A stretch of DNA of 64,000 nt, from the NCBI RefSeq assembly GCF_018502485.1, contig NZ_CP075546.1. One strand, written 5' to 3'. Positions 32,960 through 42,379 of the stretch are shown here, piece by piece (within the stretch, counting starts at the first letter, position 1; each line of letters starts with the position of its first letter). The DNA comes from Methanospirillum purgamenti (lineage in GTDB: Archaea > Halobacteriota > Methanomicrobia > Methanomicrobiales > Methanospirillaceae). The notes under the pieces were generated by a model, which saw only the letters and a program-made list of their open reading frames with translations, did no database searches and was not told where the DNA came from. Position numbers and translations under genes: made by a program.

Positions 32960-33370
32960 TTAGATTGAACCTGCCGGTGTTCCGACTGGCTGTTTCAGCT
33001 CAATGAGCATCTCTTCAATATATCCAACGGTTTTAATGGTAAGGTTATTCTTTTTTGCTTCTGCGATGAGGTTTCGTGACTCTTTTGATGAGCCGTTCGA
33101 GAGAATCAGAAGATGAGTGCCGGATTCTGCCATGTGCGCGTCACGGACCAGACCTGCAGCGTTTAAATTATCCTGCCAATTTGGCTCAAACTCTTTGTAT
33201 GCGATATTATTGTTCAGGGCATACTGCTTTGCAATCAGGTCTACACCGGTTGAACCACCGGTAATAATTTCATCGACACCATTCAATTCTGCGATATATT
33301 TCTCGATTTCTTTTGAAACCGTTGTAAATTTCCGGCATGTACGAGGCCCGGAGATAATTAATTTTTTCAT
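32960..33370 (-). CDS. SLOG-superfamily protein (DUF2493/YspA-like)
   Basis: A 136-residue Rossmann-like protein. The nucleotide-binding signature is KLIISGPRTC at the N-terminus and ITGGSTGVDLIAKQYA near residue 40, followed by FEPNWQ and ESGTHLLIL. Such proteins bind nucleotide-derived ligands, and some act in stress or defence signalling. I start at ATG 33370; an in-frame ATG at 33388 adds six residues. It is transcribed opposite to both neighbours and shows no operon link. Confidence 0.75.
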   Translation of the reverse strand: MKKLIISGPRTCRKFTTVSKEIEKYIAELNGVDEIITGGSTGVDLIAKQYALNNNIAYKEFEPNWQDNLNAAGLVRDAHMAESGTHLLILSNGSSKESRNLIAEAKKNNLTIKTVGYIEEMLIELKQPVGTPAGSI

Positions 33371-33559
33371 GCCCTTAATAATTATCATATCTGGTATATA
33401 TGTTTTCTATTGGTTTCATCTTCAGATGTACCTGTCCCTGGAAACATTTATCGTGTTTTTTTGTTAATCTGTAAAATCGGTTGTAAAAAACACTTCATCA
33501 CAACCTGAATTTATTCTTCCATTGATTTTAGACGATATTGAACCTTCGAATGTGATGTT

Positions 33560-35491
33560 ATGTCAGAAATATTTCTATTCATCCTGCTCTTGTATGCTCT
33601 TGCAGGTATAGTCCCTCTATGTATACGAAAAAAACGAATATGGGAGATATCATCCCTGATAATGGGGATTGGTGGTCTTCTTCTTGTTGTGTCCTCTCTT
33701 TTAGCTGCCCTGCACAATTACAGTATACCGGTTTTGAAGATTTCTATATCTGCATTATACCCGGTAACTTTGGGAATTGATCGGCTTTCTGCTGTTTATT
33801 CTGTTCTTCTTGGTATCCTTACTGTGGCCGTCAGTATGTACACTCCCGGATACCTTGACCGGATGCATGGAGACCGGAGAAAATACCTTGTCTCATCATT
33901 GATTCCCCTTTTTCTGGTGAGCATGCTTCTGGTCATCTTCTCACAGACCCTTATTGCATTTCTGGTATTCTGGGAGATCATGGCAATTCTTTCTTTTTTC
34001 CTCGTGCTTACTGAGTATGAGGAGGCCAGGACACGGTATGCTGCTATTTTTTATCTTGCAATGACCCAGCTTTCAACCGTCTTCATCTTTCTTGGTATCA
34101 TCCTGCTCACGCTCATCACTGGTACTTTTGCATATCCTGACAAGGTGTCCGGAAATGATGTCCTCATTCCAGTCTCCTTCTTCTGCCTTTTTATAGGTAT
34201 TGCCATCAAATCCGGGGTCATCCCATTTCATAAATGGCTGACGCATGCCCATCCGGCAGCCCCATCTCCGGTATCAGCCCTGATGTCTGGAATGATGATC
34301 AGTACAGCATTGTATGCCCTGGTCAGGGTTCTTACCCGGTTTTATGAGACTGATATATCCTGGGGATATGTCATGCTGGTCTTTGGCTGCCTGACAGCGG
34401 TTCTTGGGGTTATGTATGCCCTCAAAGAACAGGATTTGAAAGGATTGCTGGCATACTCTTCTATCGATAATACCGGAGTCGTCCTGATAGGTCTCTCGCT
34501 CTGGGTCATTCTTGGCTCATATGGTCAATTGGATATAGCGACGATGGCACTTGTCGGTGCAATCTTTCACTCAGTCAGTCATGGCATATTCAAAGGCCTT
34601 CTTTTCCTTACTGCAGGATCTGTCTGTCAGGCTGCACACACAAGAAATATTGATGAACTTGGTGGAATTCTGGTCCGGATGCCTTCCACTGGTCTGCTCT
34701 TTTTCATTGGCATTCTCTCAATATCAGCCATTCCTCCGTTTTCAGGGTTTATTGGCGAACTTCTTATTTATCAGGCCCTTATCGGCGGCCTTATGAGTCT
34801 TGATCCATATGCACAGGTTGTCATGATCATAACTCTTGCCTTTTTCGGCCTGACCGGAGCATTGACGGTCACTACATTTGTGAAAGCCTTTGGTCTGACT
34901 TTTCTTGCCCTTCCCAGGAGTTCTGGAGCAGAAAATGCCCGGGAAACCCCATTTTTTATGGTGGCAGGGCCGGCCGTACTTGCAGGGATGAGTATTGTTC
35001 TTGGGGTATGTGCCTATCACATTCTGGGGATTTTTGGATATTCTGGACTAATTCCTGATTTAAGCACGGTAGCAGTCCTCCTCCTTATCACCACATGCCT
35101 GGTGTATGGGGGGGTGTATGCCGGTGCTTCTCAAAAGACCAAGATCTCCCGGACCTGGGATTGTGGGATGCATGCTCCAGGCAGTATGAACGAATATACG
35201 GGATCTGGGTTTACTGAACCGGTTGTCAGGTTTTTCTCCCCGGTGTTTCGGACAAAAATCACCGTATCAAAACAGTACCATGATTCATTTCAGTGTCTGT
35301 TCCGAACCGGGGAGGCTGGAATTTATCTGATGAAATTCTTTGAAGAATGTCTCTATCTTCCGGTTTCACGGGGAATTGACCGGTATGCCGGGTATGTTAG
35401 TGGTCTTCAGAATGGAAGTGTTGACCGGTATGTGCTCTATGTCTTTCTCATGGTAATTGCCCTTATCATCGTACTCGGGTGGTCGTCATGA
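33560..35491 (+). CDS. Hyf/Ech-like antiporter subunit (HyfB/NuoL type) of an Ehr-type complex
   Basis: A 643-residue polytopic membrane protein of the Mrp/NuoL family that moves H+ or Na+. Conserved family sites are visible: FWEIMAILSFFLV with the membrane glutamate near residue 138, GVIPFHKWLTHAHPAAPSPVSA with the key lysine near residue 222, and LLAYSSIDNTG. The extra C-terminal part after about 500 is soluble-like, with RTWDCGMHAPGS, typical of HyfB. It opens a six-gene operon in the order HyfB-C-E-F-G-I, overlapping the next gene by 13 bases. Confidence 0.87.
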   Translation: MSEIFLFILLLYALAGIVPLCIRKKRIWEISSLIMGIGGLLLVVSSLLAALHNYSIPVLKISISALYPVTLGIDRLSAVYSVLLGILTVAVSMYTPGYLDRMHGDRRKYLVSSLIPLFLVSMLLVIFSQTLIAFLVFWEIMAILSFFLVLTEYEEARTRYAAIFYLAMTQLSTVFIFLGIILLTLITGTFAYPDKVSGNDVLIPVSFFCLFIGIAIKSGVIPFHKWLTHAHPAAPSPVSALMSGMMISTALYALVRVLTRFYETDISWGYVMLVFGCLTAVLGVMYALKEQDLKGLLAYSSIDNTGVVLIGLSLWVILGSYGQLDIATMALVGAIFHSVSHGIFKGLLFLTAGSVCQAAHTRNIDELGGILVRMPSTGLLFFIGILSISAIPPFSGFIGELLIYQALIGGLMSLDPYAQVVMIITLAFFGLTGALTVTTFVKAFGLTFLALPRSSGAENARETPFFMVAGPAVLAGMSIVLGVCAYHILGIFGYSGLIPDLSTVAVLLLITTCLVYGGVYAGASQKTKISRTWDCGMHAPGSMNEYTGSGFTEPVVRFFSPVFRTKITVSKQYHDSFQCLFRTGEAGIYLMKFFEECLYLPVSRGIDRYAGYVSGLQNGSVDRYVLYVFLMVIALIIVLGWSS

Positions 35492-36429
35492 ATTTCATCC
35501 CGGTTGTGTACGGGGTGCTGAATGTTCTCCTGGTTCTCGGTCTGGCTCCCTTGTACATCACGGTGGTAAAAAAAGTGAAAGCACGGGTTCAGGGACGAAG
35601 AGGTCCCCGGATAATCCAAGGATATCTCAACCTTGCCAAGCTCTTCAAAAAAGAGGTCATCTACTCTGAGTATGCAAGTTTCATCTCACGGCTTGCCCCA
35701 TATGCCTCAATCTCGATTCTCCTGGTTGCAGCACTTATGGTCCCCCTTGTCTGGGTACCGGATCTGGAACCGGTGACGGGGAATATCATCGTGTTTCTTT
35801 ACCTGCTTGTAGCGGGCCGTCTGCTCCTGGCTTTGCTTGGTCTTGATGTAGCGAGCAGTTTTGGCGGGATGGGCAGTTCCCGGGAAATGAGCCTTTCAGC
35901 GATTATTGAACCGGTAACCGTGTTGGTCTTTGCAGCTCTTGCCTTTGTCATGGGTAGTCTTTCAATACCTGAGATGTTCCGTCATGCAGCTCTTGAGTCT
36001 CCCTCATGGTCGCCGACGATCCTGCTGCTTTGCATCTCGCTGTTTATCCTGATAATTGTTGAAACCGGTAGGATTCCGGTGGATAATCCGGAAACTCATC
36101 TTGAACTGACCATGGTTCATGAGGGGATGCTTCTTGATACCTCCGGAAGAAATCTGGCCCTCTTCGAACTCTCTCATGGAGTAAAACAGGTGCTCCTTAT
36201 GGCATTGCTCATCAATATTCTGGTTCCTGCTGGATTGATGTTTGAATTTTCAGTTCCTGCCCTTATTATTGGGTGTTTTCTGTTTCTTCTGAAAGGAACT
36301 GTACTGTCCATTGGTATCGGACTCTTTGAGTCGTCTTTTGCAAAAATGCGGTTCTTTCAGATACCAAACCTCTTCATGATAGCGTTCTTCTTCTCCATTC
36401 TTACGATCTTTATCGAGGTGATGATATGA
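35479..36429 (+). CDS. Hyf/Ech-like membrane subunit (HyfC/EchB/NuoH type)
   Basis: A 316-residue membrane protein that in related complexes anchors the hydrophilic arm. The first loop carries QGRRGPRIIQGYLNLAKLF. A later loop, GRIPVDNPETHLELTMVHEG, is the most conserved segment of the family and includes the acidic residues proposed to couple redox change to ion movement. These are kept even though the catalytic subunit has lost its metal ligands. It overlaps the neighbours on both sides (13 and 4 bases). Confidence 0.88.
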   Translation: MVVMNFIPVVYGVLNVLLVLGLAPLYITVVKKVKARVQGRRGPRIIQGYLNLAKLFKKEVIYSEYASFISRLAPYASISILLVAALMVPLVWVPDLEPVTGNIIVFLYLLVAGRLLLALLGLDVASSFGGMGSSREMSLSAIIEPVTVLVFAALAFVMGSLSIPEMFRHAALESPSWSPTILLLCISLFILIIVETGRIPVDNPETHLELTMVHEGMLLDTSGRNLALFELSHGVKQVLLMALLINILVPAGLMFEFSVPALIIGCFLFLLKGTVLSIGIGLFESSFAKMRFFQIPNLFMIAFFFSILTIFIEVMI

Positions 36430-37118
36430 TTACACCCGAATCAGCCCCTGTACTGGTCAGGATCTCTCTGGTCCTGGTATTAGTATCGGCTGCATTTCTC
36501 CTCTCGTCACGAAACCTCCCTAACTTAGTCAGGATCTACCAGCTCCAGTCACTCCTATTAGTTATCATCGCCGTATTTCTGGCCGGAATTGAAGGTCATG
36601 CACTTTTGTTTCTGGTAGCCGGACTGACCTTTATCTCCAAAGTGTGGGGTATTCCAACCTTTATCCGGATGATACAACAGCGGATCCAGATCCATCAGGA
36701 TATCAGGTTCTCATATCTTCATCCGGCAGGTGCCCTGATGGTGAGTATCCTGATAATCCTCCTGGTATACACCTGTTTCTCCAGGATTCTTGATTCATTA
36801 TACGAAAGCAGCAGTCTCTTCTTTCTGGGTAGCGTAATAGGAGTGTCCATGGTCCTGATGGGGCTTATTGCAGTCTTCTCCCGGAAGATGGCTATTACAA
36901 AAGTCATCGGGTATCTGTCCATGGAAAACGGGGTTCTGTTGTTTGGTATGTTTGTAACCGAACTTCCCTTTATTATCGAGTTTGTCATCATGGTTGACCT
37001 GATAATCCTGGTGCTCCTGACATCGATTCTCACCGTCGGGATTGACTCATCTATCGAGGAATATAAGGAACGAATGCAGGAGTTTCATCTCTTCACTGGT
37101 GAGGAGGCAGTCCAATGA
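36426..37118 (+). CDS. Hyf-like membrane subunit (HyfE type)
   Basis: A 230-residue hydrophobic protein with about six to seven helices. It matches the HyfE pattern: an N-terminal helix and SSRNLPNLVRIYQLQSL loop, a NuoK-like central part and the charged tail IDSSIEEYKERMQEF. It overlaps the genes on both sides by 4 bases. The presence of HyfE and two antiporter-type subunits places the complex nearer Hyf/Ehr than the smaller Ech hydrogenase. Confidence 0.82.
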   Translation: MITPESAPVLVRISLVLVLVSAAFLLSSRNLPNLVRIYQLQSLLLVIIAVFLAGIEGHALLFLVAGLTFISKVWGIPTFIRMIQQRIQIHQDIRFSYLHPAGALMVSILIILLVYTCFSRILDSLYESSSLFFLGSVIGVSMVLMGLIAVFSRKMAITKVIGYLSMENGVLLFGMFVTELPFIIEFVIMVDLIILVLLTSILTVGIDSSIEEYKERMQEFHLFTGEEAVQ

Positions 37119-38584
37119 TAGCAATGACTTATCTGGTTCTGGCCGGGATCATCCTGCTGTGCCAGTTAATACAGAAGAGACACACATGGCTGAGTTATTT
37201 GAGTGTCATCCATGCTGTTGGATCAGTGTTCATTACTGTTCTTTTGATTCTCTCCCCGAATGAGTGGAAAAACGAGACTTTTTTCCTCATTGATCATGTG
37301 AATCTGTTTATCATGCTCATCACCGGCATTATCTTTACGAGTGCCAGTGTGTATGCAGTGGGGTATATTGATGGTCTTGTCAGATCAGGTGACCTTGAAA
37401 AGAGAAGTCTGCGGATTTTTTATTTTGGATTATCAACCCTGCTTCTGGTCACGACGATGGCGTTATTTTCTCCAAATGTGGCCCTTTTCTGGATATTTGC
37501 CGAACTGACGACAGTGCTCTCTGCCCTTTTGATTGCAATCCTTGCTGTCAGGGCGAATATCGATGCATCCCTGAAATACATCTTTGTCTGTTCTACTTCC
37601 ATGCTGTTCTCATTTATTGGGATTATTTTCCTTTTTGAGGCTGTTCAAAATAAAATCGGGATGGGAAGTCTTGATTGGGCGGTTATTGTCCAGGAAGCTG
37701 CCGGGTGTGACAGTGGGATGATATGGATTGCCTTTGTCTTCTTCTTTATCGGGTTTGCTGCAAAGTCAGGTATTGTTCCGTTCCACACTTGGCTTCCTGA
37801 AGCCCATGCAAAGGCACCTTCAGCAGTCAGTGCGGTCCTCTCTGGTGCTATCCTGAATGTGGGAATGTATGGTATTCTTCGGATGACCGGAATAGTCCAC
37901 CAGACTGAAGTTTTCGATCAGGCCTCTCTTCTTCTGCTGGTCTTTGCCATGATCACCATGTCCCTGGCCTGCCTGTCAATGCTCAGGCAGAAAAAACTCA
38001 AAGTCCTGATCGCTTTTTCGTCGATAGAAAATATGGGTTTTATTCTGCTTGGTATCGCTATTGGAGCTCCAGTGGCTCTTTTCTGGGCATTATATCATAT
38101 GCTTGGTCATTCCTGCATCAAGGCCGGATTATTTTTATCTGCTGGAATACTGCATCGGCAATATAAAATTCCGACAAAAACCGGGGAAGATGAGATTGGT
38201 GATCTCTTCAGGCTTCAGCCATATGCAGCTCTCACCCTTTTTGCAGGATTTGCCGCTCTTATTGGTATGCCGGTGTTTCCCCTGTTCCTCTCAAAATTAG
38301 GAATACTCATGGCATCGGCTGAAGTCTCGATCTGGATACCTGCAGTAACGCTTCTTCTCTTTGCAATCGCGGCTACAGCCCTGGTACGATACTATCTCTC
38401 CATTATGGCCGTCCGGTTTTCAGATGGGGAAGGACCACAGCCATATCGGGCACCGTTCTCGATGGTAATCCCTATTATTGCTCTTCTTCTCCTGTCTGCT
38501 GGTATCGGGATTATCATGATCCCTGGAGAGGAGGCATTTCTCACCGCTGCTGTTGCTGATTTAGGAATGGGGGTAAGCCCATGA
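37115..38584 (+). CDS. Hyf/Ech-like antiporter subunit (HyfF/NuoN type)
   Basis: A 489-residue polytopic protein, the second Mrp-type ion-translocating subunit of the complex. Conserved sites are FWIFAELTTVLSALL (membrane glutamate near 131), SGIVPFHTWLPEAHAKAPSA near 220 (key lysine position and helix break) and LIAFSSIENMGFILLGI. All look intact, so ion movement is plausible. It overlaps HyfE-like and HyfG-like genes by 4 bases each. Confidence 0.87.
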   Translation: MIAMTYLVLAGIILLCQLIQKRHTWLSYLSVIHAVGSVFITVLLILSPNEWKNETFFLIDHVNLFIMLITGIIFTSASVYAVGYIDGLVRSGDLEKRSLRIFYFGLSTLLLVTTMALFSPNVALFWIFAELTTVLSALLIAILAVRANIDASLKYIFVCSTSMLFSFIGIIFLFEAVQNKIGMGSLDWAVIVQEAAGCDSGMIWIAFVFFFIGFAAKSGIVPFHTWLPEAHAKAPSAVSAVLSGAILNVGMYGILRMTGIVHQTEVFDQASLLLLVFAMITMSLACLSMLRQKKLKVLIAFSSIENMGFILLGIAIGAPVALFWALYHMLGHSCIKAGLFLSAGILHRQYKIPTKTGEDEIGDLFRLQPYAALTLFAGFAALIGMPVFPLFLSKLGILMASAEVSIWIPAVTLLLFAIAATALVRYYLSIMAVRFSDGEGPQPYRAPFSMVIPIIALLLLSAGIGIIMIPGEEAFLTAAVADLGMGVSP

Positions 38585-40122
38585 GTGTGATGGGATCACC
38601 TGGCCTTCCTTCATCATGGCTCATAAAATCAGATGCCACCGCGGTATATTACTCTGTGCCAGCGGAGGACCTGAAAAATATCCTTACCGCAGAACTTGCC
38701 CGTGAGTCCAGGCTTGTCTGGATTTTTTGCACCGATGAAAGCAGGACAACCGAGGTATTCAGACTCTGGTACGTGATTGAAGAGGCAGAACGGCCAGAAT
38801 TTATAGTTCTTGTTGTAGATACTTCCCACCCGGAATCAATTGCCTCTCTCTATCCGGTTGCCTCGTATTTTGAGCGGAAGATAGCAGATGAGTTTGGTAT
38901 CAGGTTTGAAGGATCTGTTGACGAGAGAAGACTGTTGCTCCATGAATGTTACCCGGAAGGGTTTTATCCACTGCGAAAAACCACAAAAAATGGCCCGGTT
39001 CAGACTACTGAAAAGACTGCTCCTTATGAATTCAGACAGGTACAGGGAACTGCTGTGTATCAGGTTCCGGTCGGTCCGGTTCATGCCGGGATTATTGAAC
39101 CTGGTCATTTCAGGTTCTCTGTCATTGGTGAGACAATTGTCAACCTTGAGCTCAGGCTTGGGTACCTGCACCGGGGAATTGAAAAACTGGCTGAAGGATC
39201 CGATCCTTTCTCTGGGATCCGGATTGCAGAATCCATATCCGGAGATGAATCTGCGGCACTTGCCTGTTGCTATGCAATGGCTATAGAAACGATTGCATCC
39301 ATCCGTATTCCTGATCGGGCTGCTGCTCTCCGGGTTATTCTGCTTGAACTGGAACGGTCATACTCTCTCCTTTCTGATCTTGCCGGAATGGTGACCGATG
39401 TTGCATTCTCTGCAGCAGCGGCCAGGTTTTTAATCATCCGGGAAGAACTCCAGCGATCATGTGAGATGATCACCGGTTCACGGTTTTTAAAAGGTATACT
39501 TACAGTTGGTGGCCTGTCACGGGACATTCCGGATGATCTTCTTATGGCACTCAAAGACACGGTCATACAATCTCTCGTGGATCTTGAGGAGGTTTTTACC
39601 TGGACATTATCTGTACCATCGGTGATTGACCGGTTTTCAACAACCGGTGTTGTCAGAGAACCTCTGATTGATCCACTTGCTCTTTCCGGACCCATTGCAC
39701 GGGCAAGTGGAAGAGCATGTGATGTCAGGGCTGATCACCCCTATGGCTGGTATCTGGCTCATCCGCCGTGTGTTATATTCAAGAGGGATGGCGATGTGCT
39801 GGCCCGGTTTTCAGTTAAAGGAGAAGAGATTCGTGCATCTCTTACCCTAATCAAGGAGATGATCCCTGATATTCCAAAAGGACCGGTTCATGTTACTGCC
39901 ACGATTCGGGATGGATTTAGCTTATCAGCACTTGAATCTCCCCGTGGACGGACCCTCTTCTGGATTAAAGTCATTGATGGCAAAATTGACCGGTTTGCGG
40001 TCTCAACCGCGTCGTTTTGTAACTGGCTTGCAATTGAACATGCAGTTATGGGAAATATTGTCCCTGATTTCCCGGTGATAAACAAGAGTCTGAATCTATC
40101 GTATGCAGGGACTGATCTGTGA
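38581..40122 (+). CDS. Hyf-like large subunit (NuoC-NuoD fusion) lacking all four Ni-Fe cysteine ligands
   Basis: A 513-residue fusion of a NuoC-like domain (YFERKIADEFGIRFEG, then HECYPEGFYPLRK) and a [NiFe]-hydrogenase/NuoD-like domain (VGPVHAGIIEPGHFRFSVIG, LGYLHRGIEKLAEG). In true group 4 hydrogenases the next block reads R-x-C-G-x-C; here it is RIAESISGDES, with both cysteines replaced. At the C-terminus the usual S-L-D-P-C-x-x-C reads SLNLSYAGTDL, again without cysteine. It therefore cannot hold a normal Ni-Fe site and fits the Ehr class (energy-converting-hydrogenase-related). The fold appears intact, with no frameshift. Confidence 0.85.
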   Translation: MSVMGSPGLPSSWLIKSDATAVYYSVPAEDLKNILTAELARESRLVWIFCTDESRTTEVFRLWYVIEEAERPEFIVLVVDTSHPESIASLYPVASYFERKIADEFGIRFEGSVDERRLLLHECYPEGFYPLRKTTKNGPVQTTEKTAPYEFRQVQGTAVYQVPVGPVHAGIIEPGHFRFSVIGETIVNLELRLGYLHRGIEKLAEGSDPFSGIRIAESISGDESAALACCYAMAIETIASIRIPDRAAALRVILLELERSYSLLSDLAGMVTDVAFSAAAARFLIIREELQRSCEMITGSRFLKGILTVGGLSRDIPDDLLMALKDTVIQSLVDLEEVFTWTLSVPSVIDRFSTTGVVREPLIDPLALSGPIARASGRACDVRADHPYGWYLAHPPCVIFKRDGDVLARFSVKGEEIRASLTLIKEMIPDIPKGPVHVTATIRDGFSLSALESPRGRTLFWIKVIDGKIDRFAVSTASFCNWLAIEHAVMGNIVPDFPVINKSLNLSYAGTDL

Positions 40123-40643
40123 GGATTACCATGAATATTCTCTCACTTTTACTCAAAAAACCAAAAGTCACCAGGTCAAATACCACAGATCCGGTATTTG
40201 AATCGACAGGATTGATGCTCAGGCAGGAGATTGATCGTGTTTTTGGGAATAGTATTGCGATCCGGGAGGTTGACTGTGGAAGTGACAATGCTGCTGAGAT
40301 TGAACTAGCAAATCTTTCTGCCCCGCATTACGATGTTGAACGGTTTGGTATCACGTTTGTTGCATCACCCAGGCATGCAGATGTTCTTGCGGTCACTGGT
40401 GTTGTTACTCATGCCATGAAAGAAGCCCTGATAAAGACATATGAAGCAACCCCTGAACCAAAATTCGTCATAGCAGTGGGTGATGATGCCTGCACCGGCG
40501 GGATATTTGCAGAAAGTTATGCAGTTTTGGGACCGGTTGATTCTGTAATTCCTGTTGACCTGAAGATTCCGGGAAATCCCCCGACGCCTTCGGCCATCAT
40601 GAAAGGACTGCTTATGATGATGCAGTCGGCGGAAAAAAGGTAA
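40119..40643 (+). CDS. Hyf-like small subunit (NuoB type) lacking proximal-cluster ligands
   Basis: A 174-residue NuoB/HyfI-like protein. The fold signature is clear (YDVERFGITFVASPRHADVL, TGVVTHAMKEAL, IPVDLKIPG). The [4Fe-4S] ligands are not. C-x-x-C-E is CGSDNAAEIE with Asp and Ala, the third ligand region reads GDDACTGG, and the GCPP motif reads GNPP. Two cysteines remain nearby but out of the normal pattern. No ferredoxin (HyfH-like) gene occurs in the operon. It is the last gene, followed by a convergent helicase gene 7 bases away. Confidence 0.83.
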   Translation: MRITMNILSLLLKKPKVTRSNTTDPVFESTGLMLRQEIDRVFGNSIAIREVDCGSDNAAEIELANLSAPHYDVERFGITFVASPRHADVLAVTGVVTHAMKEALIKTYEATPEPKFVIAVGDDACTGGIFAESYAVLGPVDSVIPVDLKIPGNPPTPSAIMKGLLMMMQSAEKR

Positions 40644-40650
40644 TTTTTAA

Positions 40651-42246
40651 TTATTTAGTAAAGCGTCTTTTTGGAATATCAGACTGCTTTCTTCCTCTTT
40701 TTGCAACAAGCCTGATTCTTCCTATCTGGGCACCGTTCAGGACATCAATGACATCCTTGACCGAGGGTTCAGGAACATCAATGTAGGTGGCAGTCTGTCC
40801 AATCCGGATGTTTCCAATATCGTTCTGAATATTTCTACCACTGTTTCTGACAACCTGGAGAATATCCCTGACCAGAATGCCATCCTGCCGACCTGCTGAA
40901 AGCCTGACAACTGCCTGTTCTCCAAGATATTTCTCAAGTTCGTCTTCTTTTTCAGTTCCGATGCCGGCTGCAATCATAAGCAGGGATGCTGCAAGGGCAA
41001 TTGGATCAGCGCCTCCTGCAATCTTCTCCTCTATCATCGGGCGACAGAATGAGAGATCCCCGGTGTTCATGAGTGAATCTGCATCAGCAAGGGTGGTGAT
41101 GGCTTTCTTGCCTCCGATTTCTCGAAGGGTCGGAATGGGGAGTGGTTCAGGTTCGGCTCGTGTGCTCCGTCTGACATCCCGGAGTCTGTACCGTTCCCGG
41201 GGACTTACAAAACTGATTGCACGGCCGGTTCGTCCTGCACGTGCTGTCCGGCCGATCCGGTGCACATAATATTCATCATCCTGGGGAAAGTCGTAGTTGC
41301 AGACAAGGTCAATCTCTTCAACGTCAATTCCACGGGCAGCCACATCAGTTGCAATCAGAATTTCGAGTTGCCCTTTCCGGAATGCATTCATGACTTTGTC
41401 ACGCTGGGCCTGTGCCATACCGCCATGAAGACCGTCAGCCATGAATCCTTCTGCCTTGAGAGCGCTTGATACTGCGTCTACGGCAATCTGGGTGTTACAA
41501 AAGATGATGGTCCGTTGTGGCTGGTAAAACTCAAGGACTCTGATAAGGGTGTCTGACTTTGCCGGTTCCCTGACTTCAATATAATACTGTTCAATTTGTG
41601 GAACGGTCAGTTCCTGGTGAACCATCTTGACATCAATCGGATCTTTCTGGAAACGACGGGAGATATCGAGGATTTCAGAGGGGAATGTGGCTGAGAGAAT
41701 GACAGTCTGATGCTCTTTTGGTATGTGGGAGAGTATTTCTTCTATATCATCACGGAATCCCATATCAAGCATCTGATCTGCCTCGTCCATTACGACCAGT
41801 GAAACCGAATCAAGGGTCAGAGTTCCCCGTTTAATGTGATCGATCACTCTTCCCGGAGTTCCGATAACGATATGAACCCCGCGGGAGAGAGCCTTGAGTT
41901 GTCGTTCAATTGGCTGACCACCATATACCGGAAGGATTGAGATTCCTTTCCGATGCATTGCCAGTCTGTTCAGTTCAGTTCCTACCTGCACAGCAAGTTC
42001 TCTGGTTGGACAGAGGATGATGGTCTGAACTTTCCGATTTGCAGGCTGACACATCTCGAGTGCAGGAATACCATATGATGCGGTTTTACCAGTTCCGGTA
42101 TAGGCCTGTCCTGCAACATCGTTGCCGGCGAGAATTAATGGGATAACTTGAGACTGTATTGGGGTTGGTTCTTCATATCCGATATCACGGATGGCTTTAA
42201 GGATTCCAGGTGAAAGCTGGAGGTCTGAAAAAGAAGGTATTTCCAT
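40651..42246 (-). CDS. DEAD-box RNA helicase with DbpA-like RNA-binding domain
   Basis: A 531-residue helicase. Motifs in order: PTPIQSQVIP (Q motif), AYTGTGKT (Walker A), PTRELAVQ, GTPGRV, DEAD, SATF, then in the second domain RTIIFCNT, DVAARGIDV and HRIGRTARAG. The C-terminal part (residues about 450-520, RDILQVVRNSGRNIQNDIG) resembles the RNA-binding domain of DbpA/CsdA. It is probably involved in RNA structure remodelling, for example in ribosome assembly or cold adaptation. I start at ATG 42246 where the family begins; the in-frame ATG at 42348 adds an unmatched segment. Confidence 0.88.
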   Translation of the reverse strand: MEIPSFSDLQLSPGILKAIRDIGYEEPTPIQSQVIPLILAGNDVAGQAYTGTGKTASYGIPALEMCQPANRKVQTIILCPTRELAVQVGTELNRLAMHRKGISILPVYGGQPIERQLKALSRGVHIVIGTPGRVIDHIKRGTLTLDSVSLVVMDEADQMLDMGFRDDIEEILSHIPKEHQTVILSATFPSEILDISRRFQKDPIDVKMVHQELTVPQIEQYYIEVREPAKSDTLIRVLEFYQPQRTIIFCNTQIAVDAVSSALKAEGFMADGLHGGMAQAQRDKVMNAFRKGQLEILIATDVAARGIDVEEIDLVCNYDFPQDDEYYVHRIGRTARAGRTGRAISFVSPRERYRLRDVRRSTRAEPEPLPIPTLREIGGKKAITTLADADSLMNTGDLSFCRPMIEEKIAGGADPIALAASLLMIAAGIGTEKEDELEKYLGEQAVVRLSAGRQDGILVRDILQVVRNSGRNIQNDIGNIRIGQTATYIDVPEPSVKDVIDVLNGAQIGRIRLVAKRGRKQSDIPKRRFTK

Positions 42247-42379
42247 CGCATATTCTGCGTCCCACGGGGATATAAGGATGATGGTTTTATCCTGAAAAAG
42301 AACCGGGAGGATTCTATTTTTAATTTCTCTTGGTATTGTATAAATCAATCGCGGCAGTTCAAATAAAAAGAGTTATCTT

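Noticed and set aside
38581..40643. Calling the operon an active group 4 [NiFe] hydrogenase
   Set aside because: Both Ni-Fe cysteine pairs and the small-subunit cluster ligands are missing and no ferredoxin subunit is encoded.
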